Assembly: GCA_033398695.1 (NCBI GenBank)
Contig: CM065815.1
Span: forward strand, 13,236,501 to 13,300,500
DNA: 64,000 bases
Source of the DNA: Orobanche coerulescens
Lineage: Eukaryota; Streptophyta; Magnoliopsida; Lamiales; Orobanchaceae
Direction of reading: 5' to 3'
Below, in pieces: positions 10,785 through 20,830 of the stretch. The position numbers and the translations under genes are program-made. The notes below the pieces were generated by a model. The model worked only from the letters and a program-made list of their open reading frames with translations, was not told where the DNA came from and did no database searches. Numbering within the stretch: position 1 is the stretch's first letter; each line of letters starts with the position of its first letter.

Positions 10785-12771
10785 TGTAACACCCCCAAGT
10801 TATTCAGGGATATTACAGCGCCGTAAGCCCCGCCGTGGGACCCACAAGGCTATATATACGCGTAATCATAAATTTTGACCGATAAGGTCTACACACAATG
10901 GAACGAAAACGATACAAAGGTATTCGAAATATAACCAATGTATTCACAGACATCACAACTCAATTCAATACTTCGGCAAACAGAGGCCGGAACATCAAGG
11001 AAAAAGGAAAACAATACTCGAGTATTCAAAAGACAATCCAGTACAACAACACTGAACCGGAACTCCAAACATAACTGGAAGAGAAACACAGTATCACACT
11101 TGCCCACCATCCTCGTGCCGACCCGATACCTGCCTGTCCGACCTCCTGGAACCTGAAATACATGAAACGTATTTCCCCCGTAAAAGGGGTTAGCCGTCGA
11201 ATAGCTAGTGCAAGTATAACAATATGAAACATAATACTCCTCGACAATAAAGTAAATGCAATCCGTCAATTCATCAATTTAAGACTAGTATTCCGGAATA
11301 ACTAAAATCTCAAGACGTATGTGAATGCCGTAAAAACGGTTCGTTCATATCATACGCCGTTACATGTAGGAATGCCGTCAAAACGGTTCGTTCATTACAT
11401 GCCAACATTATTTCATATGAATGCCGTAGAAACGGTTCGTTCATATCAACCATGGAATCGCACCAGAGGCTACGAAACCCTCAGAGGACCATAGGCCCGT
11501 CCCGGAGTGGCTAGAAATAATCATACCATCAATATTTCATACTTTCAAAGTCGAGAACGTACAATCATAAATGTATACTTGCCTTTGAGACATCGAGAAA
11601 TCGAACGGAGGAAAGGTATGAGTTCGGTATGTCCGAGAACGCGCTTCCGGCACCTAAACGATTCGCAAGGAATATTACAATTAATTATCCATACTCAAAA
11701 TATACGAAGAGACTCCCGAAACTCGTCTACGATTCCAGAAAATATACGGGTGGATAACTAAAGGTTGGGAAATCGCCCAAACTCCCACAAGTCCGAAAAC
11801 GGCACAATCCAACCCGTAAAATCGGAAGAAAACACTCATATGGTAAAGATATATCAAAAATCTCAAGGTTCTCAAGCTTCAATCGGACAAAACGGACGAA
11901 TCTACGAAAACCCCCAAAATCCAACACAAAATTCAAAGTGTTCTTGAATAATCTTTCAATAATCCGATGAATACTCAAACATGTCCATAATCACGCATAA
12001 ATCACATCATACACCCTGATTTTATCATCCAAAATGTCAAAACCCACACGAAATCGAGAAGTCAAGATGTCGAAGGAATTACCTCTTGAATATTCGAGCG
12101 CTATGATCCAAGGAATACGCGATAGATCGACTATCCGGGCTTCCCAACCGAGTGAAAGTGGTAAATCTTCAACCCACAAGTGATAGATATGAAAAGAACT
12201 CCTCCCTCAACACTCTCTCTCGCGATGGAAGAAAAAATGGAGAAAGAATGGCTGAAATCTCGCTTAAAAAGCCGAATTATGCAGTTGACCGCATTGTGTG
12301 CCGCGGCTCAGCCAGTGTGCAGCACAGCCTAAAAATTGTTCCTGTGTTTCGAAGTGTGCCGGCTCGGCTCAGTGTGTGCGGCACCGGCATGGCGGTTTTG
12401 GCCGGGATGCAACACCGGTGCCGCGGCTCGAGTAGGTGTGCCGCGGCAATGACTCGCAGTGTGCGCGGCTCGGCTCATGTGTGCCGCGGCACCGGCACAC
12501 TGCTTGGCCAAATATAGGAAATGTGTGTGCCGCGGCGCATACTCCTTGTGCCGCGGCTCACACCCCCTTCGGGTCCTAAAAAGATGAAAATTGACCCGGA
12601 AAGAGAATAAAAGCAATATGATTCAATGTCTGGACAACAATAACACGAAATAGAAATACGGGAACCCCAAAACGGTGGTTCCAAGCAATGATTACAAGGG
12701 TTCGCTCAACAAATCACGATCCGAAGAATATGAAAGGTTTGAAATGACATGACTTTCGACCGGATATTACA
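10785..12771 (-). repeat. E1 5' LTR
   Basis: This 1987-bp LTR pairs with 3970-5945. In element orientation it supplies the promoter. The GTGCCGCGGCAC array lies at about 12294-12560. Differences from its partner cluster in this array and at CAG/CTG-type sites such as 11463-11485. Confidence 0.95.
12294..12560. repeat. GTGCCGCGGCAC palindrome array in E1 5' LTR
   Basis: The partner of the 5474-5735 array has the same word and spacing but different losses, for example GTGTGCAGCAC in place of the full palindrome near 12315. Confidence 0.8.
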
Positions 12772-12912
12772 GTCCCACGATTAAGTACCATTTCAAATCA
12801 ATGTGAGATTCAAGATTTTAGATAAATAGAAATCTAAAATTAAGATAACACCACATAGGAGAGAGAATTAATCTAATGCTTTGAATCTGAAACGCTATTA
12901 TATATATATATA

Positions 12913-13773
12913 TATATATTATTTAAACTGGATGTTTGCCGGTGCGATGCACCAGACAGAATATTTTATTATTTAAACAATATTCTCTCGGCCCCAAATT
13001 TGTTCTTGAGGATCTTTAATATGAATTTTAACAAAAAAAAATTGTTGAGTGTATTATGGAGTGTAATGTAATTGGAGAAGTCTCACATTGCGTATTGTTA
13101 AGTTAATTAGTGTTCATTATATGAACAAATTTGGGGATGAAAGTAGTATGTAATTAAGTCCTGATATGTGTGTACACCGTGTTTTACTATTTTTAGTTAT
13201 TATAATTAAATAAATATCATAATTTATTTTTTATATAAGTAAAATGAGTCTTAAATCTAATTTGATAAGTGAGTTAATTTATTTTTATTCTGCATCAATT
13301 AATTTTACTGAAACTAATATCTAGATTTTTTCTACTATCAACTTTTTTTGTGCAATCGACGATTAATGTCATTCATCCAATTTATAATATTCAATATGGA
13401 TGTCTAATTGAAGATCGTAAAATAAGAATTAATTTGATATAATTTTTTTAAACATTTAGAATTTTAAGCTAAAAATGAAGAAATTATTTTTTATTGGTAG
13501 ATGGTATAACTTGTAGAATAAAATTCTCACAACAACTATCTAGATTCATTATTCCATTTTTCTGAAAATTTAAAAAGACATCTCCCTATATATAAACTAT
13601 ATTTAAAAAAAAATGACAGCAACTCTCTTTTAATAGAAATTTATCTTTACCTTTCATTTGTAAGTATACAGGAATTTGTGTATTTTAAGAAAAAATGACT
13701 AATCCAAATTCATAGAACGACACGTGTTATCAATATTTTTGTACGCCCTCTTTTAATAATAAAGTAGATAATT
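12913..13773. other. AT-rich intergenic stretch
   Basis: No gene is visible. A short hairpin (CCGGTGCGATGCACC region, about 12940-12952) resembles a Helitron-type 3' hairpin on the minus strand. The remainder is AT-rich without recognisable repeats. Confidence 0.5.
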
Positions 13774-14636
13774 AGGTAAATAGCTGTTTATATCTCATCG
13801 TTCTAGTGTTTTTTCAAAAATATCTCATCCTAAAGGTATTTATAAAACATACCCAGCGTTTCATAAAACTCCAATTTTTGTCCCCAAAAAAAATTTCGGT
13901 GCCTGAAGTTTGACGAGGATCGCCGGAGCGCAGACGTGGACTTGCTGTCGTGGATTAATAAGATGATATGTAATAAAATTTATTGTTTACATATTTGTTT
14001 ATGTCCCATCGTTTTAGCAATTTTTCAAAAATGTCCACCCTAAAGTTATTTATAAAAAAGTACCCAAAAAATAGAGTTTTATGAAACGTTGGGTATGTTT
14101 TTGTAAATACCTTTAGGGTGGAATATTTTTGAAAAAACGCTAAAACGATGGAACATATACAGTTATTTACCCTTTTTGTAAGCTATGACAAAGGGTTGAA
14201 TTTTAATTTTTTTAAAAGGAGTTTATATTCACGTCATTTTGTTTATCAACTTCTGCAAGTTCACGTCGACGCTTCGCTTATCCTCATTAAATTTCAAGTG
14301 ACTGAATTTGTTTGGAACAAAAAAGGGAGATTTATGAAACGTTGGGTACCTTTTTGTAAATAACTTTAGGGTGGGACATTTTTAAAAAATAGCTAAAATG
14401 ACGGGACATAAACAACTATGTGAAAAATAATTTTTATTTCATGTCATCTTGTTAATCCGCGTCAGCAAGTCCACGTCAGCACCCCGGCGATCCTCGTCAA
14501 ACTTCAGGCACCGGAAAATTTTTTGGGGACCAAAAGGAGGGGTTATGAAACCCAGTGTATGTTTTTGTAAATACCTTTAGAATGAGACATTTTTGAAAAA
14601 TCGTTAAAACGATGGGATATAACAGCTATTTACCCT
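13774..14636. mobile_element. Nested long-inverted-repeat (MITE/foldback) element
   Basis: The outer arms, about 13774-13970 and about 14445-14636, are reverse complements of each other, beginning AGGTAAATAGCTG and ending CAGCTATTTACCCT. They share the block GCCTGAAGTTTGACGAGGAT and its complement. Variants of the arm end also occur inside: forward near 13990-14060, reverse near 14095-14165 and 14335-14425. A second inverted-repeat copy has therefore apparently inserted or duplicated within the first. There is no transposase. I could not fix a target duplication, so the superfamily is open. Confidence 0.7.
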
Positions 14637-14737
14637 AAATATTTTTGTATCTCATAAATTTTAAATATAGATCAGTAGAATTGTATTTATAAATCTTATA
14701 TTGTATTGTCTTTGTCATTCTCATCTTATTTTCATTT

Positions 14738-15234
14738 TTGGCTTCACTACCCCATTTTATTTCTCGTAGTGCATTTGGGTTTTGTATTGGTCGATGTCGC
14801 ACTGTTTGCGGGTTGGTAGTTGGAATTTGGGTACCTTGTCGGGTAAGCTTTTGGAGCTTGTGGACGTTTTGGGTAAGAAAAGGGTTGATGTGGCTTGTAT
14901 TCAGGAGACTAGGTGGAAGAGGGCGCAGTCCAGGGAGGTGAACGGTTATAAATTGTGGTATTCAGGGCTTGCTAACTCGAGCAATGGTGTGGGCATTCTT
15001 TTGTCTAAGGAGCTTAAGGACAACGTCGTGGAAGTGAAGAGGTGCAATGATAGGATTATGTCCGTTAGAGTGGTGGTTGGGGAGAAGGTGGTTAATGTGG
15101 TATGTGTGTATGCCCCACATGCTAGTTTGGGTGTGCTTGATAAGGAAGATTTTTGGGTCTGTTTAGATGAGTTGGTCGGGTGTATTCCGGACGATCAATT
15201 TATTATTTTGGGGGCGATTTCAATGGACACATTG
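14738..15234 (+). pseudogene. LINE endonuclease, N-terminal half
   Basis: In the frame starting at 14782 the protein reads HCLRVGSWNLGTLSGK, then VDVACIQETRWK with the catalytic Glu, then NGVGILLSKEL and NVVCVYAPHAS. This is the N-terminal half of an AP-endonuclease-like domain that nicks target DNA for target-primed reverse transcription. It is cut at the G-DFNGH region by E2. The cattg duplication at 15230-15234 matches 24752-24756. Confidence 0.85.
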
Positions 15235-15383
15235 TGTAATACCCGAGATTTCTATGTAATTGGAACTTATGATATTGTAATAATTGTACTTTTGTCTGAG
15301 TACTATTCTCCGTATTTCATAGTCCGATGTTGTCGAGCGTTTAATTTCATGGTTGTGATTTAAAGATTGTAAATCTGCGCATG

Positions 15384-15678
15384 TAGCGCACGCTACCGGC
15401 TATGTTTAGCGTGCGCTAACGTAGATTCATAGCGCACGCTACAGAGGGTCATTAGCGCACGCTATGCATGGTCAATTTGATTGAGACGTGCGGTAGGTGA
15501 GATCTGGCCGGGGGACCCCTGTCGGATCGTGTCGGATGTACCTGGACGGCTTTCGGGAAAAGCCGAGTCAACGCCTTAGCGCACGCTACAGGTATATGCG
15601 TAGCGCACGCTAAGTGCTGAGTACAGTTTAGTCAGGGAGCCGTTAGCGCACGCTACGAACACGGTCTAGCGCGCGCTA
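15384..15678. repeat. 23-bp-phased TAGCGCACGCTA array upstream of E2 TATA
   Basis: Eight copies of the 12-bp word TAGCGCACGCTA or its complement start at 15384, 15407, 15430, 15453, 15577, 15601, 15644 and 15667. Within blocks the starts are 23-24 bp apart, while the 11-12-bp spacers differ in sequence. The arms AGCG/CGCT make each unit a near-palindrome. The array ends 13 bases before the TATA box. Confidence 0.9.
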
Positions 15679-15690
15679 ATAGCCATTTAT

Positions 15691-15700
15691 TATAAATAGG
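15691..15700 (+). promoter_or_regulatory. E2 5' LTR TATA box
   Basis: TATAAATAGG lies directly after the motif array and fits the U3/R promoter position. The 3' LTR has the same sequence at 22868-22877. Confidence 0.7.
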
Positions 15701-16373
15701 ACAGCATCCTATTCGTGATTTCAGTTCTCTCTTCTCCCATTACCCGAATTCTTACACTTAGAACATAACTTCCTTCATCCTAAACACTTCATATCAACAT
15801 CCTGATTCGTGATTGAAGATCGTATATCATTGGAGATTGGTGTTCAAGCTTTCGGTGTCGGATTGCTTCATTTTCCTCCGTGTTCTTCACTACCTTGAGG
15901 TAGGTGATTCTTCACCAATACTAGTTGTGTTCTAAAGAATGTTGATCATGTTCATCTAGTCAGTTAAATTCGTTATTAGCCGTACATCATGTGTTAGAAG
16001 GATGTTTTCGACGTTTCGACACTTATTCATCGTATGATCCATTAAACCTTTTTGTATGAGGATTTCTAAGCATGTTATGTACCTTCCAAACCAATCGACC
16101 AGTATATGTAGATTACCTAGTTCGTATGTTTTACGTAAGGAACCATATGTTTTGGGATTTGGAATAATCGGAACTTAGAATATTTCTTGAAGATCTTGGA
16201 TGAGTTATGATGATGAGATAATTATCCGTATATTTGTGCCTCATGATCATGGAACTTCCACAACCTTATTATCATGACAGACTTGAGGATGATTTGTTGT
16301 ATCAACATAGAATTCATGAATTCACCACCTTTCAACCCAGTTTTTCCGTTAGCAGTTTTCTGCCATGCAGGGT

Positions 16374-16565
16374 TAGCGCACGCTAACATATATGAGTTAA
16401 CATGCGCTATCGGGGTTCAGTTAACGCACAGAACGTACGTAGCGTACGTTATGTATCAGCCGATTCGAACTGTCAGTTCGTAGCTAGCGCACGCTAGTCT
16501 TACACGATAGCGTACGCTAACAGGCCGGCTTAGCGCACGTTACGTAGAGTACGTAGCGCACGCTA
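16374..16565. repeat. Second TAGCGCACGCTA array in E2 5' LTR
   Basis: There are eight copies, several degenerate, starting at 16374, 16398, 16422, 16440, 16485, 16508, 16531 and 16554. The last four are spaced exactly 23 bp. This array lies about 0.7 kb downstream of the TATA box, so it is probably transcribed. Confidence 0.85.
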
Positions 16566-16940
16566 AGCAGTCCAGGCAGATTGTTTATTTTGAGCTTTTC
16601 GGCCGTAGACCGAATTGATAGGCCATCGTTCGACTTGAGATGATTTGTATATCATTCCTTTTGTTAAGGTTCGGGCTTGTTACGTTGATCGAAGGAGGCA
16701 GCCTTCGAGTGTGTCGAGATCATTGAAGTGTTTCGTCCTTGCCATTTTCGAGGCAAGTATCATATGTCGAGTTCGATTTATCATGCTTGTGGTTTTATTC
16801 ATATTGTTGAATATGAGATGTATTTCTGAAAATTCTCGTGATATTCGTTGTTGTTTGTTCGTATTGATGAACATATTGAAATGCATATGTGTATGCATAA
16901 TTGATTGATTATGGTATAAATGATCCGAGGGGGTCATGAG

Positions 16941-17100
16941 GATCTATGCTGAGGGCGCTGGATCGAATGTCCACCATGCGTTGGTCCGACGGGATCATCA
17001 TGGGGATCTATGCTGAGGGCGCTGGATCGTTGGACGGGTTTTCCACCATGCGTTGGTCCGACGGGATCATCATGGGGATCTATGCTGAGGGTGCTGGATC
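16941..17100 (+). repeat. 64-72-bp minisatellite in E2 5' LTR
   Basis: GATCTATGCTGAGGGCGCTG starts at 16941, 17005 and 17077 with CCATGCGTTGGTCCGACGGG between the copies. The 3' LTR has the same repeat from about 24110. A related repeat occurs in reverse orientation in the E3 LTRs. Confidence 0.8.
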
Positions 17101-17578
17101 GCTGGATTACCTTGTATTGTGTTGATGGAATCGTGAGGATTCGCATCGTTGGATTCCGGTGGCGGAAGTCCGTTTTGCATGCTTTATGATGCATTGATGA
17201 TTTATTGTTTGACGATACTTGTACTAGCATTGTTTTGCTAACCCCTTCGGGGGTTGACATTTTGATGTTCGTAGCCGAGGAGCGGGAGGCAACCACAGTA
17301 CAATGGAGGACGATGGAATGGCTCGGTGATGTGATTGATGTTATCGTTATTGTGATTTGTCTTCTTGGTTCGCTTAGTACTGAGCACGTCTGCTTTAATA
17401 AGGTCAATTCGATATGGTTGTATAAGTTAACTCATTTGATCGGTTGAATCAAATCAGATTTGAACTTCGGTTGTTTGATTATATTGTTTTTACACTTCTT
17501 TTAAAAATCGGCCTTGTAAATCCTTATCTAAAGGGTTTACTACTGTAATTATTCGAATATCTCGGGGTGTTACGAATA

Positions 17579-17589
17579 TGGTATCGAGC
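17579..17589 (+). other. E2 primer binding site (initiator tRNA-Met, one base short)
   Basis: TGGTATCGAGC lies five bases inside the 5' LTR. It differs from the iMet site TGGTATCAGAGC of E1 by loss of one A. Confidence 0.8.
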
Positions 17590-17700
17590 TAAGATTTATG
17601 GATATCTTGGCAATCGGGTTAGTTGGGTCTGTTTACGTTATTGATTATTGGTCGTTCGTAACATCACTGCCGAGCCAAGATCGTCGTGTGGACTGTGGTT

Positions 17701-17811
17701 GTAAGTTTCCTAATCTCGAATACTACTGTTTTATTTAATTCACGTCTTGTAAACATTAATGGATGTACTTTGAGAAAGTTTGTCCTGGATATTGAGTATT
17801 TATGTTTACAG
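17701..17811 (+). other. Candidate leader intron in E2
   Basis: A consensus donor GTAAGTTT at 17701 and acceptor TTTACAG ending at 17811 bracket 111 bases. The gag ATG follows one base later. The same layout is seen in E1 and E3. Confidence 0.45.
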
Positions 17812-17812
17812 T

Positions 17813-18830
17813 ATGTTGAGAGGAGGTCGTGGACGCGGACGCGGTCGTGGACGCGGACGTGGAAATGCGAGGCAAGAAGAGTCGGTATCTACTCCAGAGA
17901 TAGCCGCTAGTCGAACGGATTCACATTCCGGGGGACAGCAGGGATCGGCAAATAATAATGCAGATCCTAACGTGCCGGGAGTGCTTCAGCAGGTGGTTGC
18001 CCAGATAAACCGGTTTGCTCAAGTTGTGGATCGCATGCAGACGGCGATGGGACAGCAGAATAACGCGGATAATCAGGGAGATAAATGGCTTACCGAGGTG
18101 GTCAAATTGCATCCTCCGAAATTTGACGGTTCCACTGAGACGCTTTCGTGGGATCATTGGCTGAAGGAATTAGAGAAGATTTTTGCGGGGATTAACTGTC
18201 CCAACGATAGGAAGGTTCCGTCGCCAAGATTCTTTGACCGGGAGGCTTTCGATCGGTGGGAGGCCATTCGACCAGGAGCAAAACGTTGACTGGACGGAAT
18301 TCAAAGTGATGATGGAGGCACGATTGTCCTCGTCGATTAGAGAAGCCCGAGTTCGGGAGTTTTTCTCACCACAAAATTCGGAAGCATTCGTGACGGACGT
18401 GATTAAGACTTTTAATCACCAAATGACTTATGTGCGCCACTTGGTCGACCGAGGCGAGAAGATTTTTCATTTTGACATGCGAATGAAGCCGGAAATTCAG
18501 CAAGATATGTCCGGATTTGAATGTACCACCTTGCGACGAAGATCGTGACAAGGCGTTGGCCTATGATATGAAGGAGGCGGCAGAGAGAAAGCGACGGAAG
18601 CAAAGAAACAAGGTGTCCGGCAACTTCACGGAGGATAAGAGTAGCGGACCTCGCAAGGGTCCTCTTTTCATTCATCCAGAGACCTCCGCATCCTTCTCGA
18701 GGTGGAAAGAAGTTCCGGCAAGACCGACTGCTTTGACGCAGGAAAGAAGTGTTACAACTGTGGCAAGGCGGGACATGTTCGACGTGATTGTTTCGCACTG
18801 CCGTGACTGTTTCGAGTGTGGACAGAAGGA
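17813..18830 (+). pseudogene. E2 gag with RG repeats and zinc knuckle
   Basis: It begins MLRGGRGRGRGRG at 17813, matching the E3 gag start. The Arg-Gly tract is followed by a Gln-rich helical region and capsid (KFDGSTETLSWDHWLKELEK, then in other frames WTEFKVMMEARLSSSIREAR and FDMRMKPEIQQDM). A CX2CX4HX4C knuckle, CYNCGKAGHVRRDC, is readable at 18750-18791. A second one starts CFECGQK but loses frame. Multiple single-base indels break the protein. Confidence 0.8.
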
Positions 18831-19520
18831 CATCGCACAACATTTTGTGGGAATGCGACCCGATCTTTTGGTACTCGCACTCACTCCATCCGAAGGAGAC
18901 GAGTGTGAACCAGACGCAAAGAAAGTGGATTTCAGCAGCAGTAACGCCGGGAAGAGAGAGGCATCCAAAGGTCGGGTCCGTTCCTCCGCGCCTGCATTTA
19001 AATGAGGAAATCGATGATCGAATACACCTTGCATCGTGCGATTCAGATCCTTTTGCAACCAGTTAGTGTCTTGTTCGACTCAGAGCTACGCATTCTTTTA
19101 TATCTTTGAACCGTGTTAATCGTTTGAAAATCTCGTGCTTGTATAATTGTGAACCTTATGTTGTGGGATTACCGAGTGGAGAGAAAATTGTGGGAACACT
19201 AGAAGCTAGGGATTTCCAGATTCTATAGAAGGAAGAGAGTGGCCATCGAATCTCATTGTAGTTGACATCTACGGTGACGATTTAATTCTGAGATGATTGG
19301 CTCAACCGTTATGGAGCCGTTACGAATTACCGAGAGAGAGTCATTTCCATCATTGCCGATGACGGATCTCGAACACTTATTCCGAGGATGGAGACCAGAA
19401 GCTCGGGAAAATTGATCAAAGCAATGAAAGCCGTGAAATTATCAAGCGGGGATGTCACGGACTTTGGTGCTATGCCATGAGGAAAGAGGAAGGAGTAGAG
19501 CTCTGCCTATTTCGATTGTG
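18831..19520 (+). pseudogene. E2 protease region, badly degraded
   Basis: The sequence near 19065-19110 encodes VLFDS followed by a disrupted GATHSF. The expected DSGATHSF is lost because the DNA reads GACTCAGAGC where relatives have a GGAGC context. Downstream pieces correspond to the E3 protease (NCEPYVVGLPSGEKIVG, then LNRYGAV-type text) in changing frames. No functional protease is possible. Confidence 0.7.
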
Positions 19521-20330
19521 AACGAGTTCCCGATGTATTTCTGACGAACTACGGGTTACCTCCGCAGAGGGGAGTGGAATTCACTATCGAATTAGAGCAC
19601 GGAGCGGCTCCTATTTCCAAAGCACCATACCGCATGGCGCCAACCGAAATGTATGAACTCAAGAAGCAACCGGAGGAATTGTTACGTAAGGGCTATATCC
19701 AACCTAGCGTTTCTCCTTGGGGAGCGCCTGCTCTCTTTGTCCTAAGAAAGACGGATCCCTCCGACCGTATTGATTACAGGAGCTCAACAAGATGACGATC
19801 AAGAATAAGTATCCTATACCTCGGATCGACGACTTGTTTGATCAACTCGCAAGGGGCAAGGGTATTCTCGAAGATTGACTTGCGATCGGGATACCACCGA
19901 TTGAGAATTAAGGAATCGGATATACCAAATCGCTTTGGATCCCAGACGGCATTATGAATTCGTAGTGATGCCGTTTGGACTTACCAATGCTCCCGCAGAT
20001 TCATGAAATTAATGAATCGGGTATTCTTGGAATACTTGGATAAATTTGTGGTCTTCATTGATGACATCTTGATATATTCGAAGGACGCAGGAGCATGCCG
20101 AGCATTTGCGTGTGGTTTTAAGCACCTTGAGGAAGGAACATCTGTACGCAAAATTTTCTAAATGCGAGTTCGCTTAAGGAAGTAACCTTCCTTGGGCATG
20201 TGATATCACCGACGGAGTTCGGGTGGACCCGAAGAAAGTCGAAGCAATCTTGGATTGGGAAGCTCCTAAAACGTGAAAGAAGTCCAAGCTTCTTAGGACT
20301 TGCCGGATATTATCGCCGCTTTGTAGAAGG
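19521..20330 (+). pseudogene. E2 reverse transcriptase domain
   Basis: Fingers are readable at 19574-19795 ([20 protein letters not shown], then [10 protein letters not shown]). The palm continues in shifted frames. The catalytic FIDDILIYS is intact at about 20054-20065 onwards, and the FLGHVIS and [21 protein letters not shown] region is readable to 20538. There are many one-base losses compared with E1 and E3. Confidence 0.8.
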
Positions 20331-20830
20331 ATTTTCCAAAATTGCTCGTCCGCTCACCCAAATTGCTGCGAAAACTCAAAAGTTCATGTGGAATGAGAAG
20401 TGCCAGTGGTTTGACGAACTTAAGAGGAGACGGCGACAAGACCTATATTGGCGCCGCAGAGGAACTGATGGATTCATGGTATACAGCGACGCTTCAAATC
20501 GGGGTTTGGGTTGTGTGTTGATGCGAAGGATAAAGTGATTGCTTATGCTTCTCGGCAATTGAAACCGTACGAGATTAATTACCCGACTCATGATCTGGAG
20601 CTAGCAGCTGTGGTCTTTGCCTTGAAAATTTGGCGACATTATTTGTACGACACTCATTGTCAGATCTTTACAGATCATAAGAGCCTCAAGTACATCTTCA
20701 GTCAGAAAGAATTAAACATGAGGCGTAGAAGGTGGTGGAATTGATCAAGGATTACGACTTGGAGATTCTCTATCATCCCGGGAAAGCAAACGTAGTAGCT
20801 GATGCTTTGAGCCGTAAACCTGTTTCTCTT
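20331..20830 (+). pseudogene. E2 RNase H domain
   Basis: The landmarks are [10 protein letters not shown] (catalytic Asp), [21 protein letters not shown] (Glu), [11 protein letters not shown] (Asp) and [10 protein letters not shown] (Asp). They are split over two frames with a shift near 20520 and another near 20730. Confidence 0.8.

Larger units (their letters stand above)
3970..12771 (-). mobile_element. E1: Ty3/gypsy LTR retrotransposon, complete but degenerate
   Basis: This is a full element of 8.8 kb bounded by TG...CA LTRs (3970-5945 and 10785-12771) and flanked by the 5-bp direct repeat gtccc (3965-3969, 12772-12776). The minus strand reads 5' LTR, tRNA-iMet primer site, RG-rich gag with two CCHC knuckles, aspartic protease, RT, RNase H, integrase and a chromodomain-like C-terminus, polypurine tract, 3' LTR. 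Domain order and the C-terminal VKVQWSRH..EEATWE block place it with plant chromoviruses, probably the Tekay/Del group (family knowledge). Several frameshifts make it non-autonomous as read. Confidence 0.95.
3672..12912. repeat. 471-bp duplication, copy 2, interrupted by E1
   Basis: Copy 2 runs 3672-3969 and continues at 12772-12912. Removing E1 and one copy of its 5-bp target duplication restores continuity with copy 1 (ATTCAAGA, then GATTAAGTACCATTT, then CCACATAGGAGAGAG). A TA run closes it at about 12898-12920. Confidence 0.55.
15235..17573 (+). repeat. E2 5' LTR
   Basis: This 2339-bp LTR begins TGTAATACCCGAG and ends GGTGTTAC, lacking the last A seen in the partner. It holds the first 12-bp motif array (15384-15678), a TATA box (15691-15700), a second array (16374-16565) and a 64-72-bp minisatellite (16941-17100). 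Confidence 0.95.

Noticed and set aside
16645..16908. 87-residue hydrophobic frame in E2 LTRs, also at 23815-24078
   Set aside because: It lies between the second motif array and the minisatellite of the LTR. No family is recognised and there is no protein-like conservation in E3.
17813..17880. RGRGRG stretch as a host RGG-box RNA-binding protein
   Set aside because: It is directly followed by retrotransposon capsid and zinc-knuckle sequence between the primer site and pol of E2. E1 and E3 have the same start.
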